Below are positions 31,358 to 39,290 of a stretch of 64,000 bases of DNA, one piece after another; the stretch's first letter is position 1, and the number at the start of each line of letters is the position of its first letter. Source of the stretch: Brevibacillus choshinensis (GTDB lineage Bacteria; Bacillota; Bacilli; Brevibacillales; Brevibacillaceae); assembly GCF_001420695.1 (NCBI RefSeq), contig NZ_LJJB01000010.1, positions 1,427,114-1,491,113 of the forward strand, written 5' to 3'. The notes beneath the pieces were generated by a model, which saw only the letters and a program-made list of their open reading frames with translations, was not told the origin of the DNA and made no database searches. The translations under genes and the position numbers were made by a program.

Positions 31358-31401
31358 GTGAACGATCCCTCCACTTGAAGTTTCATTCCAAAGGTCTCAT
31401 A

Positions 31402-31419
31402 TGACCGAGCGTTCGCTCA
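31402..31419. promoter_or_regulatory. Operator-like palindrome before the thiolase operon
   Basis: TGACCGAGCGTTCGCTCA; inner arms GAGCG / CGCTC are perfect with a 2-base centre. The same core is found before fadF and, degraded, in the tetR leader. TetR-type operators often look like this. Confidence 0.6.
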
Positions 31420-31478
31420 ATTTGTTATACTCTCATTTTGCCGTTTGCTGCCACAATAGTCAATGTATTTAGGTAGAA

Positions 31479-31505
31479 AAAAGCTGCCCTGCACGAGCAG
31501 CTTTT
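31479..31505 (-). terminator. Intrinsic terminator of fadF
   Basis: Stem AAAAGCTGC / GCAGCTTTT with a 9-base loop and T residues after it on the minus strand, 16 bases past the fadF stop. Confidence 0.8.
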
Positions 31506-31520
31506 CCTCCAATGTGAACA

Positions 31521-33596
31521 TTAGATAGCGTCAGCCAGAATCTCCGCTACGTCACGCGTTTTTACTTCGTCTTCTTTTTCTTTTGTTTTCACGCCGTCAT
31601 TCATCATCGTCAGGCAATACGGGCACGCACTGGCGATTGCCGTAGGGTTTACTTCCAAAGCTTGCTCCGTACGGGTCACATTGACACGGGAGCCCTCGTG
31701 CTCCTCCATCCACATCAAGCCGCCACCTGCACCACAGCACATACTGTCGCAACCACTACGCTTCATTTCGAGCAGTTCCACGCCTGGAATGGCTTCCAGA
31801 ATGACTCGTGGCTTGTCGTAAATCTCGTTGTAGCGTCCCAAATAGCAGGAATCGTGGTACGTGATGCGCTCGTTGACTTCCTTGATCGGTTTCAGACGTC
31901 CTTCTTTCACCCACTGGGCCAACAGCTCGGAGTGGTGGTAGACTTCCGCCTGCAAACCAAATTCCGGATACTCATTTTTGAACGTATTGAAAGCATGTGG
32001 GTCACATGTGACGATCTTCTTCACTTCGTACCCTTCAAACAAGGCGATGTTTTCCTGTGCCAGCTGTTGGAACAAGAATTCATTCCCGATCCGGCGGGCA
32101 GTATCACCTGAGTTTTTCTCCTCGTTGCCGAGAATAGCGAATTTCACTCCCGCTTCGTGCATCAGTTTGACAAAGGCTTGGGAGATTTTTTGACTGCGCA
32201 GGTCAAACGATCCCATGGAACCGACCCAGAACAGGTACTCGAATTCCTCCGCTTCTTTGACCGTTGGAACCGCGTATTCGCCATTTAAGCCTTCGATCCA
32301 CTTCATCCGGTCTTTGCGGTTGATCCCCCACGGATTGCCTTGGCGCTCGATGTTGTTCAGGGCACGCTGAGCTTCTGCGGGCATGCTGCCTTCTGTCATG
32401 ACGAGATAACGGCGCAAGTCGATGATTTTGTCTACGTGCTCATTCATCACCGGACATTGGTCTTCGCAGTTCCGACAGGTGGTACAAGCCCACAGCTCCT
32501 GTTCCGTGATGACATCGCCGATCAGATTTTTCTCATACACAGCTGTTGCACCTTCGGAGGTCGCTGCTACTTCAGAAGACTGCATTGCAATCTGATTGGC
32601 TTTCGTGTCAGCGAAGGCAAAGCTCGGCATCCATGGCGTACGGGATGTCACCGATGCTCCTTTTTCCGTCAGGTGGTCACGCATTTTCGTGATCAAATCC
32701 ATCGGGGACAGCATTTTACCCGTTCCCGATGCTGGACACATATTCGTACAACGACCGCACTCCACACAGGCGTACAGGTCGATCAATTGCGTTTGGGTAA
32801 AGTCTTCGATTTTGCCGACCCCGAATACCTCCTGGGTCTCATCTTCGAAGTTGATGCTCGACAGCTTGCCAGGCGGGTCCAGCTTTTTGAACCAGACGTT
32901 CACAGGAGCAAAGAGCAAGTGAGCGTGTTTGGACTGCGGGACATAGACAGCAAAGCCAAGTAGAATGATCAGATGCGCCCACCAGAATACGTAGAATAGC
33001 GCTGCACCTGCTGTTTGCCCCATACCGATCGCGGAAAAAATGATAGCAAGAACCGATGAAATCGGAGCAAATCCAGAAGGCTCATGACCCAGCCAGAGCT
33101 GCTCAAATGCGAGAGAGAGTAGAACCGACGCCATCAGCGAGGAGATCAGCAGCAGAACTATCCCTGATTTAAAGCCGCGTTTGAGACGCTTCAGCTTTTC
33201 AATGTACCGACGATAAAAAGCGTATCCTACAGCAGCCAGGATGAGGAACGTCGTGATTTCCTGCATCAAGCTGAAGTATTTGTGAGCGCTACCAAATGGA
33301 AGCTCAAAGCCTTTTGACAGTCCTTTGATCACCAACTCGATCGCACCGAACTGCAAAATGATAAAGCCGTAAAACATGACGCCGTGCATGATGCCGCTCT
33401 TTTTGTCCTTCAAGAGCTTTTTGTGAAAAATGACGTTGTCCAGCAACAGATTGATGCGTGCGCCAAAGTCATCCTTCACGTCTGGCTTCTTGCCCAGCTT
33501 GATGAACAAATACCTGCTGTAGACGACATGTCCGGCCAAGTAAAGTCCGTAAGCGAGCACCAGGAAAAAGGCGATCAGGTTAATGAGTGCCAGCAT
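31521..33596 (-). CDS. fadF: FadF-type Fe-S membrane oxidoreductase (ETF:menaquinone oxidoreductase)
   Basis: About 691 residues. The N-terminal third is membrane-embedded (six or so helices, LINLIAFFLVLAYGLYLAGH onward, NarI-like). A cytosolic part follows with two Fe-S motifs, CVECGRCTNMCP and CTTCRNCEDQCP, and then two CCG-type cysteine-rich modules (DSCYLGRYN, CCGAGGGLMWM, ACPYC). This is the YwjF/FadF architecture, now thought to move electrons from ETF-linked acyl-CoA dehydrogenases to menaquinone. ATG 33596 with GGAGGAG upstream is preferred to the frame's first Met. It lies next to acyl-CoA dehydrogenases as in Bacillus, under a FadR-like box. Confidence 0.93.
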   Translation of the reverse strand: MLALINLIAFFLVLAYGLYLAGHVVYSRYLFIKLGKKPDVKDDFGARINLLLDNVIFHKKLLKDKKSGIMHGVMFYGFIILQFGAIELVIKGLSKGFELPFGSAHKYFSLMQEITTFLILAAVGYAFYRRYIEKLKRLKRGFKSGIVLLLISSLMASVLLSLAFEQLWLGHEPSGFAPISSVLAIIFSAIGMGQTAGAALFYVFWWAHLIILLGFAVYVPQSKHAHLLFAPVNVWFKKLDPPGKLSSINFEDETQEVFGVGKIEDFTQTQLIDLYACVECGRCTNMCPASGTGKMLSPMDLITKMRDHLTEKGASVTSRTPWMPSFAFADTKANQIAMQSSEVAATSEGATAVYEKNLIGDVITEQELWACTTCRNCEDQCPVMNEHVDKIIDLRRYLVMTEGSMPAEAQRALNNIERQGNPWGINRKDRMKWIEGLNGEYAVPTVKEAEEFEYLFWVGSMGSFDLRSQKISQAFVKLMHEAGVKFAILGNEEKNSGDTARRIGNEFLFQQLAQENIALFEGYEVKKIVTCDPHAFNTFKNEYPEFGLQAEVYHHSELLAQWVKEGRLKPIKEVNERITYHDSCYLGRYNEIYDKPRVILEAIPGVELLEMKRSGCDSMCCGAGGGLMWMEEHEGSRVNVTRTEQALEVNPTAIASACPYCLTMMNDGVKTKEKEDEVKTRDVAEILADAI

Positions 33597-33663
33597 GATT
33601 CTACTCCTCCTCAATTGATCGAGTTTTCTTTTGTTTCTATTTTATCAGAATCAGGCAAAAAAA

Positions 33664-33681
33664 TGAATGACTATTCAGTCT
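33664..33681. promoter_or_regulatory. FadR-like operator before fadF
   Basis: TGAATGACTATTCAGTCT agrees at 16 of 18 positions with the recalled B. subtilis FadR consensus TGAATGAMTANTCATTCA. It overlaps a possible -35 whose TAAAAT -10 is at 33644-33639. fadR itself is not in the window. Confidence 0.6.
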
Positions 33682-33715
33682 CCAAGGTGCCTTTTTCCGA
33701 AAAATGAAACAAAAC

Positions 33716-33730
33716 TGAGCGATCGCTCGA
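33716..33730. promoter_or_regulatory. Second operator-like palindrome before fadF
   Basis: TGAGCGATCGCTCGA with a perfect 12-bp core GAGCGATCGCTC, the same core as at 31407-31418. It lies about 120 bases before the fadF start. Confidence 0.55.
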
Positions 33731-33848
33731 TATTGAATATGCCTTGATCTTATCATACTTATTGCTGGCCAACCATCCTTAAAACTACGCTGGAAAAAAT
33801 CTAATAAATCTTACTTTATTGAGGGTGCGATCTTGCAGATACAAAAAA

Positions 33849-33877
33849 CAGCCGTCCGGATCAACTCCAGACGACTG
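33849..33877 (-). terminator. Intrinsic terminator of kamA
   Basis: 12-bp stem on the minus strand, CAGTCGTCTGGA / TCCGGACGGCTG with two G-T pairs, 5-base loop, followed by TTTTTTG. Confidence 0.9.
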
Positions 33878-33893
33878 CCTCTACAAACTCCTC

Positions 33894-35252
33894 TTATTTA
33901 CCGGAAACTTCTTTTTCCGTGGAATCCGGTTGCTCTTTTTTTATTTTTTGCTCGGTGCGAACGTCTGCCAGCGACTTCACCTTGGTCGCTTTGATACGCT
34001 TGTTACGCGGCAGATCGGTAGGCTCCAGATTGTCTGCTTCGTCCTGCATGAGGGCAGCGATACCCACAGCTTTTCCTTTGGATGCCTTGCAGTATTCGCA
34101 GTTTTCTTCGTCGTGCTCGTGGTAGTGCTTTGGTTCTGGATACGAGGTAATTACACCCTCGAAGTTGCGCAATACCACTTTGTCGGAAGCCTGCGAGATA
34201 ATGTAGTTCGGGCTTACAGGAATTTTACCGCCACCGTGTGGAGCATCCACCACAAACGTCGGTACTGCATAGCCAGAGGTATGGCCGCGTAAGTGTTCGA
34301 TGATTTCGATCCCTTTGCTTACAGGTGCGCGGAAGTGACCAATACCTTCGGACAGGTCGCACTGATAAATATAGTATGGGCGGACGCGGATTTTGACCAG
34401 GTCCTGCACCAGTTTTTTCATGGTGTTGGCGCAATCGTTGATTCCAGCAAGGATAACGGCTTGGTTACCCAGTGGCACACCTGCGTTGGCGAGCATTTCA
34501 CAGGCTTGCTTTGCTTCTGGTGTAATTTCTTTTGGATGGTTGAAGTGCGTGTTGAGCCATACAGGGTGGTACTTTTTCAAGATATTGCACAGGTTTTCGG
34601 TAATGCGCTGCGGGAACACAACAGGAGCGCGAGTACCGATACGGATGATTTCTACGTGCTCGATTTCACGCAGGCTGCTCAGGATGTACTCGAGTACACG
34701 GTCGTTAATCAGCAGGCCGTCTCCACCGGACAAAAGAACGTCACGCACTTCAGGCGTGCGGCGGATGTAGTCAATACAAGCATCCAGTTGCTTTTTAGGT
34801 ACGCCCATGCCGATTTGGCCGGAGAAGCGACGGCGTGTGCAATAACGGCAATACATCGAGCACTGGTTGGTCACGAGGAACAGGACACGGTCTGGATAGC
34901 GGTGAGTCAGACCTGGCACAGGTGAATCCGCGTCTTCATGAAGTGGATCTTCCATGTCGTACTTGGTGCGAACCATCTCGGAAGAAAGAGGAACAGACTG
35001 CATACGCACTGGATCTTTTGGATCGTCTTGATCCATCAGGTTGGCGTAGTATGGAGTAATATTCAACGGGATCGTCTGCGTGGAAATGCGTACGCCTTCT
35101 TCTTCTTCAGGCGTCAGATTGATCACCTGTTTGAGATCATCTACCGTTTTAATGGTGTGGGTCAGCTGCCACATCCAGTCATTCCATTGTTCGTCTGTTA
35201 CATCTTTCCAAAGCTCAAGTTGGCGCCAGTCGCGCTTAGTCGCTACCGTCAT
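33894..35252 (-). CDS. kamA: L-lysine 2,3-aminomutase
   Basis: Radical SAM, PLP enzyme converting L-lysine to L-beta-lysine. About 452 residues: N-terminal helical region, cluster motif CSMYCRYCTRR, SAM-site LSGGDGLLIND, and the PLP lysine in VDAPHGGGKIPVSPNY. A C-terminal extension carries a His/Glu/Cys-rich patch (HYHEHDEENCEYC), seen in the Bacillus YodO type. ATG 35252 follows GAGGAG by about ten bases. Its sigma-54 promoter and the neighbouring activator point to nitrogen- or lysine-linked induction. No beta-lysine acetyltransferase (ablB) or lysine fermentation gene is adjacent, so the fate of beta-lysine is unclear. Confidence 0.95.
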   Translation of the reverse strand: MTVATKRDWRQLELWKDVTDEQWNDWMWQLTHTIKTVDDLKQVINLTPEEEEGVRISTQTIPLNITPYYANLMDQDDPKDPVRMQSVPLSSEMVRTKYDMEDPLHEDADSPVPGLTHRYPDRVLFLVTNQCSMYCRYCTRRRFSGQIGMGVPKKQLDACIDYIRRTPEVRDVLLSGGDGLLINDRVLEYILSSLREIEHVEIIRIGTRAPVVFPQRITENLCNILKKYHPVWLNTHFNHPKEITPEAKQACEMLANAGVPLGNQAVILAGINDCANTMKKLVQDLVKIRVRPYYIYQCDLSEGIGHFRAPVSKGIEIIEHLRGHTSGYAVPTFVVDAPHGGGKIPVSPNYIISQASDKVVLRNFEGVITSYPEPKHYHEHDEENCEYCKASKGKAVGIAALMQDEADNLEPTDLPRNKRIKATKVKSLADVRTEQKIKKEQPDSTEKEVSGK

Positions 35253-35312
35253 CGTGTTACATCTCCTCTCGTCAGTGGTGAAGCTAGTGTATTTCACTCA
35301 CGAAAACAAGAG

Positions 35313-35330
35313 ATGCAAGGGTCGTGCCAA
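35313..35330 (-). promoter_or_regulatory. Sigma-54 promoter of kamA
   Basis: Minus strand TTGGCACGACCCTTGCAT fits the -24/-12 consensus (TGGCACG-N4-TTGCA) without mismatch, about 60 bases before the kamA start. It needs SigL and an enhancer-binding activator. Confidence 0.92.
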
Positions 35331-35356
35331 CCAAATCGAAAAATTTAGAAAATAAG

Positions 35357-35402
35357 GAATAGAGCGTTTTGTCGGCTTCTTCCTGCAGTTCTCGCTCTAT
35401 TC
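35357..35402. repeat. Long inverted repeat between activator gene and kamA promoter
   Basis: Perfect 10-base arms GAATAGAGCG / CGCTCTATTC separated by 26 bases. It could be the activator gene's terminator (minus strand goes on with a moderately T-rich CTTATTTTC) or a protein-binding site; the large loop makes both uncertain. Confidence 0.55.
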
Positions 35403-35416
35403 TCGATCGGTTTTTG

Positions 35417-35432
35417 TGCCGGATTTTCGGCA
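35417..35432. promoter_or_regulatory. Putative activator site (UAS) for kamA
   Basis: TGCCGGATTTTCGGCA, a 16-bp dyad two bases after the activator gene's stop and about 95 bases upstream of the kamA -24 box. It differs at one base from a dyad before the activator gene itself (36905-36920). Confidence 0.6.
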
Positions 35433-35433
35433 G

Positions 35434-36858
35434 TTAGTTTAAAGGATTCGTTCGCTGATTCAGTTTGTACTGCAAGGTTTGACGAGGTATTCCCAGAAGC
35501 TTTGCTGCCCGAAGTACATTGCCTTCCGTCGATTTCATCGCTTCTTGGATGACTTGCTCCTCCATTTCCTTCATCAGGTCGGGCAATGACCGACCCTCCC
35601 TAGCTTGCAGCAGCGTTTCCGGCATCCACGTCTCCGCAGTCGATTGCCCCATCGGTCTCTCTAGCGAGTGCGGGGGCAGGTGATCCACCTCGATCGTATC
35701 CGAGTCGACCATATTCATCGCAGCCTCAACGACATGCTCCAGCTCGCGAACATTTCCTGGCCACGCATAAGAGGCAAACAATCCCTTTACTTCGGGGCTG
35801 ATTCCTTGTACATTCATGCCGAATTGCTGGTTAAACTTATCGAGGAAATGGCTTACCAAAAGATCAATGTCCTCCCTCCGCCTGCGCAATGGCGGCAATT
35901 CGAACGACACCACATTGATCCGGTAATACAGGTCTGTACGCATCAATCCTTGTTGGACAAGGATTTTCGGCGGTTCATTGACTGCAGCGATCACGCGCAC
36001 ATCGACTTTGATCTGCTGGCTGCCGCCAATACGACGGATCTGACCGTCCTGTAAAACACGTAGCAGCTTGGCCTGCAAATCAAGCGGCATACTGTTTAAT
36101 TCATCTAAAAACAAGGTGCCTCCATCAGCCAGCTCAAACAAACCTGGCCTGTCATCAGCTCCTGTGAAGCTCCCTTTTGTCGAACCGAAAAGCAAGCTTT
36201 CCAGCAGAGAAGAAGGGAGCGCCGCACAGTTTTGAGCAATAAACGGCTTGCTGCTACGCGCCGATGCCTGGTGAATAGATTGTACGAAAAGTTCTTTTCC
36301 AGTACCCGTCTCGCCGTAAATTAACACGGGGGACGAAGTTCGTGCTGCCCGACGAGCACGCTCCTTCACTTGGTTCATCTCTTCGTTACTGGTCAAGATA
36401 TCTTCGAACTGAAAAGAAAGTCCATCTGCTGAACGCTTCGTCCGTTTGGGCTTGCTGATCTTGGCCTGCAGATCAACTAGACGCTCTGACAGCTCCTTTA
36501 GCTTTCCGATGTCTTTCGCGACCTCGACGGCTCCGACCAAGCGCTTACCGACTCGCACCGGCAAGGTAGTATTAATCGTCTCCACCCGTACGCCCTTCCA
36601 GTTTTTATAGACCTGTGGCTGATTGTAGATCGACTCGCCGCTATCAATTACGCGGAGTAATGTACTGGACTCGCGATCCAATGAAGGAAACACCTCGAGT
36701 AGTGGCTTGCCCAAGACCTCCTCCGAGGTGAGCCCATCCAGTTTGGCCGCCACATGATTATAGAAAATCGTGATCCCGCTGGCATCTACCACGTGAATCC
36801 CTTCGTCAATTGCCCCGAGAATCGCCTGTAACATTTCCACTGTATCGGACAATGGCAT
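35434..36858 (-). CDS. Sigma-54-dependent activator with PAS domain, probable kamA regulator
   Basis: About 474 residues: PAS sensor (residues ~10-120, AIDEGIHVVDASGITIFYNH), AAA+ domain with Walker A GETGTGKE, a GSFTGA loop (Ser replaces the usual Ala of GAFTGA, as in RocR-type activators), Walker B GGTLFLDELNS, arginine fingers region, and a C-terminal Fis-type HTH (NVLRAAKLLGIPRQTLQYKL). It belongs to the RocR/BkdR group. ATG 36858 with GGGAG upstream is preferred to the longer frame. Being adjacent to a sigma-54 promoter, it almost certainly drives kamA. The PAS ligand is unknown. Confidence 0.92.
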   Translation of the reverse strand: MPLSDTVEMLQAILGAIDEGIHVVDASGITIFYNHVAAKLDGLTSEEVLGKPLLEVFPSLDRESSTLLRVIDSGESIYNQPQVYKNWKGVRVETINTTLPVRVGKRLVGAVEVAKDIGKLKELSERLVDLQAKISKPKRTKRSADGLSFQFEDILTSNEEMNQVKERARRAARTSSPVLIYGETGTGKELFVQSIHQASARSSKPFIAQNCAALPSSLLESLLFGSTKGSFTGADDRPGLFELADGGTLFLDELNSMPLDLQAKLLRVLQDGQIRRIGGSQQIKVDVRVIAAVNEPPKILVQQGLMRTDLYYRINVVSFELPPLRRRREDIDLLVSHFLDKFNQQFGMNVQGISPEVKGLFASYAWPGNVRELEHVVEAAMNMVDSDTIEVDHLPPHSLERPMGQSTAETWMPETLLQAREGRSLPDLMKEMEEQVIQEAMKSTEGNVLRAAKLLGIPRQTLQYKLNQRTNPLN

Positions 36859-36904
36859 CCTGGCACTCACTCCCTTCACCCATGCTGCCAAAAAATCATC
36901 ACTA

Positions 36905-36920
36905 TGCCGAATTTTCGGCA
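36905..36920. promoter_or_regulatory. Second copy of the activator palindrome
   Basis: TGCCGAATTTTCGGCA, perfect 7-base arms, 47 bases before the activator's ATG and just downstream of a TATAAA on the minus strand. The position fits autoregulation by the activator. Confidence 0.55.
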
Positions 36921-36942
36921 CATTCCATTTATACAAGCATGA

Positions 36943-37341
36943 TCACTCACGGTTCCTTTTCACCTGCACCACGAGAACTGTCGCATACAACAGGTGTCCC
37001 AGCACCCAGATCAAAAGCGCAGTCCATGAAAGAGTCGATCCGCTCAACAGGCTAAACGGCAGAAACGCAACCGCAAAAGCCAGCATCCAGTAAAATACGT
37101 ACTTTGCCGCTTCTATACCACGGCCCCGTGGATAAAAACGCAACCATACATAGGCAATCACCAAGCTGATGAGCAGGTGGATGAACAGTTCGACGATGGA
37201 AGGCAGGTTTTCCATTCCTGGCACGTAGCTGACATCAATCAACACGGAAAACGTGCTGGTGCCAAACAAGCCATCTCCCAACGCCAGAAACGCTGCCAAA
37301 GCAAGACCGGCAATCAGTCCGTTCACGAGCACAAACATCAT
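36943..37341 (-). CDS. Small integral membrane protein, unknown function
   Basis: 132 residues with four hydrophobic segments (starting VLVNGLIAGLALAAFLAL, LFIHLLISLVIAYVWLRF, YVFYWMLAFAVAFLPFSL, LLIWVLGHLLYATVLVV) and a short basic tail. No motif recognised. It lies between the sigma-54 activator gene and ywiB on the same strand and has an SD-like AGGGGGAC upstream. Codon use looks like that of its neighbours, so it appears to be a real gene. Confidence 0.65.
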   Translation of the reverse strand: MMFVLVNGLIAGLALAAFLALGDGLFGTSTFSVLIDVSYVPGMENLPSIVELFIHLLISLVIAYVWLRFYPRGRGIEAAKYVFYWMLAFAVAFLPFSLLSGSTLSWTALLIWVLGHLLYATVLVVQVKRNRE

Positions 37342-37396
37342 GCTTACGTCCCCCTTTTGCCTCCAGTCAGAATACTCCTATTGTACGTGTAAAAAA

Positions 37397-37415
37397 CCGC
37401 CCTTGCCAAGGGCGG
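37397..37415 (-). terminator. Intrinsic terminator of ywiB
   Basis: Minus strand stem CCGCCCTT / AAGGGCGG with a 3-base loop, then TTTTTT. It directly follows the ywiB stop. Confidence 0.9.
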
Positions 37416-37416
37416 C

Positions 37417-37830
37417 TTATTTTCGTACCAGTATGGACAGTTCGTGCTCACCGGCATATTGCTCATTCATCCACAGCTGGTAAGCGAGTTCTATATGGGT
37501 AGGCATCTCCTGTTCATAGCGAATTCGCAGCTTATTCGTATGAGTCTCCATGGCAAAGGGTCCGTACGGGCTTTGATAGCTCGAATGGGTGCTGGCTCCC
37601 TTTTCGAACTGCTGTCGTGTCGATACTCCGCCTTGACGTACAAGCGTGATCGACTGTTCCGTCAGCTTGAGAGTCGTACTGACCTCTCCTGCGCCTTCTA
37701 CCTGCTCCTTGTAGGTCAAGTACCAGGCCCCGACCTTCTGCACACATTTCCCTTGATAGGAGTGGGTCGTTTCCTCCCAGTCGCCGTCTACACGGTGTTT
37801 GGCTGTCAATTCGATTTGCACGTCTAGCAT
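37417..37830 (-). CDS. ywiB: DUF1934 family protein (YwiB)
   Basis: 137 residues, calycin-like beta-barrel family of unknown role that in B. subtilis lies next to argS. The sequence is dominated by alternating beta-strand patterns (LDVQIELTAKHRVDGDWEET, WYLTYKEQ, STTLKLTEQSITLVRQG). ATG 37830 has GGAG six bases upstream; the frame's longer start is rejected. No argS follows in this window. It ends on a strong terminator. Confidence 0.85.
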   Translation of the reverse strand: MLDVQIELTAKHRVDGDWEETTHSYQGKCVQKVGAWYLTYKEQVEGAGEVSTTLKLTEQSITLVRQGGVSTRQQFEKGASTHSSYQSPYGPFAMETHTNKLRIRYEQEMPTHIELAYQLWMNEQYAGEHELSILVRK

Positions 37831-37894
37831 GACTGTCTCCACTCTCCACCTTTTCATCCAATCCAGATTCTTTTACATCGGTTCATTTTACCCT

Positions 37895-39139
37895 TCAACG
37901 CTCTTCCGTTGCAACCGCGGCCTGCTCATGAGCCTCAGCGAGCATGGAGCGCATCGTAATGGCGATACCAACAGCAGCCAGCAGTAAGAGACCTGCCAGA
38001 ATCACATACCCAGTGCTTGCGCCTGTATAGTCGATCATCATCGTAAACAGACCAATCAACACCAGACGCATCATCATACCGATTGAATTGAAAAAGCTCA
38101 TGACTCGCCCCATAAAATGTTTCGGTACGATCGTCATATAGAGAGATTGTCGAATCAAACGGACAGAAGCATTACACCAGCCGTACACCATGTAGGATGC
38201 TACCAGTGCCCAGCCATATGGTAAGGATACCATCGCGATAATTACAATTGCGAACAGGAGAGTGTTGCCCACGATCGCCGACAATTGACCCATTTTGGCG
38301 ACCATAATGGAGACAAGCACACCTGCAGCCACCGCTCCTATCGCATAGGCCATTTCTCCGAAAGAAAAGATCGAAACGTCTGCCTTTAGTGTCTGGCTCA
38401 CATACACGGGCTTTAACAAATTGCTCGCCATAATGGCGATGAACGGCATCATGGCTGAGATTCCAAAGACCAGGAACCCCCGCTTCTCCCGTATGTATCG
38501 CCAGCTTTGCCCGAGCTGTCCCAGCCAATTGACACCCTGGTTTGCCTTGGCTTCGCCCTCCAAGGTAAAGGTGTATTTCATGGTGGACAGCAAACCGAAA
38601 GCAAACAGATAGGTCAGCGCATTAAAAAGGATGACGATATGCAAGCCGTATGAACTCAATAAATATCCGGCGACCCCGCCCGCAAGAACGGAAGCCGTCT
38701 GTCCTTCGATCTCCAACAAGCTATTAATGCTATTGTAATGTCTCGGTTCAAAGCCTTCCTGTACCAACGCGGATTGAGCCGGGTAATGAATCTGGTACAT
38801 AAAAGTCGTCACGAGATAAATCGCGATGAGCATCCATTCGACGTACGAACCAAAAAAGCCCCATACTGCTAAGGCGCCGAGTACGCTAAATCCGATTGCA
38901 TTTTCCACCAGCAGCATTTTTTTGCGGGAAAAGCGGTCAATCAAGGTGCCAATGTATGGACCAATAAAAAACATCAAGACGGCAGAGGAAAACATTGTGG
39001 AGCCTAGTAGCTGGGCCGATCCCGTCGTTTCTACCAAATACCAGGCAATCCCGATCATCGTCATTCCTTGGCCAAATCCGGAAAAAAGATTAGAGAAAAA
39101 TAATTTACGAAAATCTACGTTAGCAAAGACTTCTTTCAT
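37895..39139 (-). CDS. Major facilitator superfamily transporter
   Basis: 414 residues, twelve predicted helices, MFS fold with the A-like motif GTLIDRFSRKKML between helices 2 and 3. The opening MKEVFANVDFRKLFFSNLFSG is typical of the MFS_3/enterobactin-exporter-like and macrolide-efflux-like group, so export of a drug or metabolite is possible, but the substrate cannot be told. SD GGGGGAG before ATG. An AT-rich upstream with TTTAAA-N17-TATAAC is a possible promoter. The gene stands alone between ywiB and speB. Confidence 0.85.
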   Translation of the reverse strand: MKEVFANVDFRKLFFSNLFSGFGQGMTMIGIAWYLVETTGSAQLLGSTMFSSAVLMFFIGPYIGTLIDRFSRKKMLLVENAIGFSVLGALAVWGFFGSYVEWMLIAIYLVTTFMYQIHYPAQSALVQEGFEPRHYNSINSLLEIEGQTASVLAGGVAGYLLSSYGLHIVILFNALTYLFAFGLLSTMKYTFTLEGEAKANQGVNWLGQLGQSWRYIREKRGFLVFGISAMMPFIAIMASNLLKPVYVSQTLKADVSIFSFGEMAYAIGAVAAGVLVSIMVAKMGQLSAIVGNTLLFAIVIIAMVSLPYGWALVASYMVYGWCNASVRLIRQSLYMTIVPKHFMGRVMSFFNSIGMMMRLVLIGLFTMMIDYTGASTGYVILAGLLLLAAVGIAITMRSMLAEAHEQAAVATEER

Positions 39140-39248
39140 CGGAAACAGCTCCCCCGTTAAAACTTCTCGAGAACATCGTATCGTTATTGTTATATTTTGT
39201 AAACTAAAATGTTTAAAAATAATCTGTCTTTTAGGTAAGACATAAAAA

Positions 39249-39275
39249 CGCCTCCGGTTTTTGCATCCGGAGACG
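39249..39275 (-). terminator. Intrinsic terminator of speE-speB
   Basis: Minus strand stem CGTCTCCGG / CCGGAGGCG with a 9-base A-rich loop, then TTTTTATG, 15 bases past the speB stop. Confidence 0.88.
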
Positions 39276-39290
39276 TTTGACTATCGTCTG

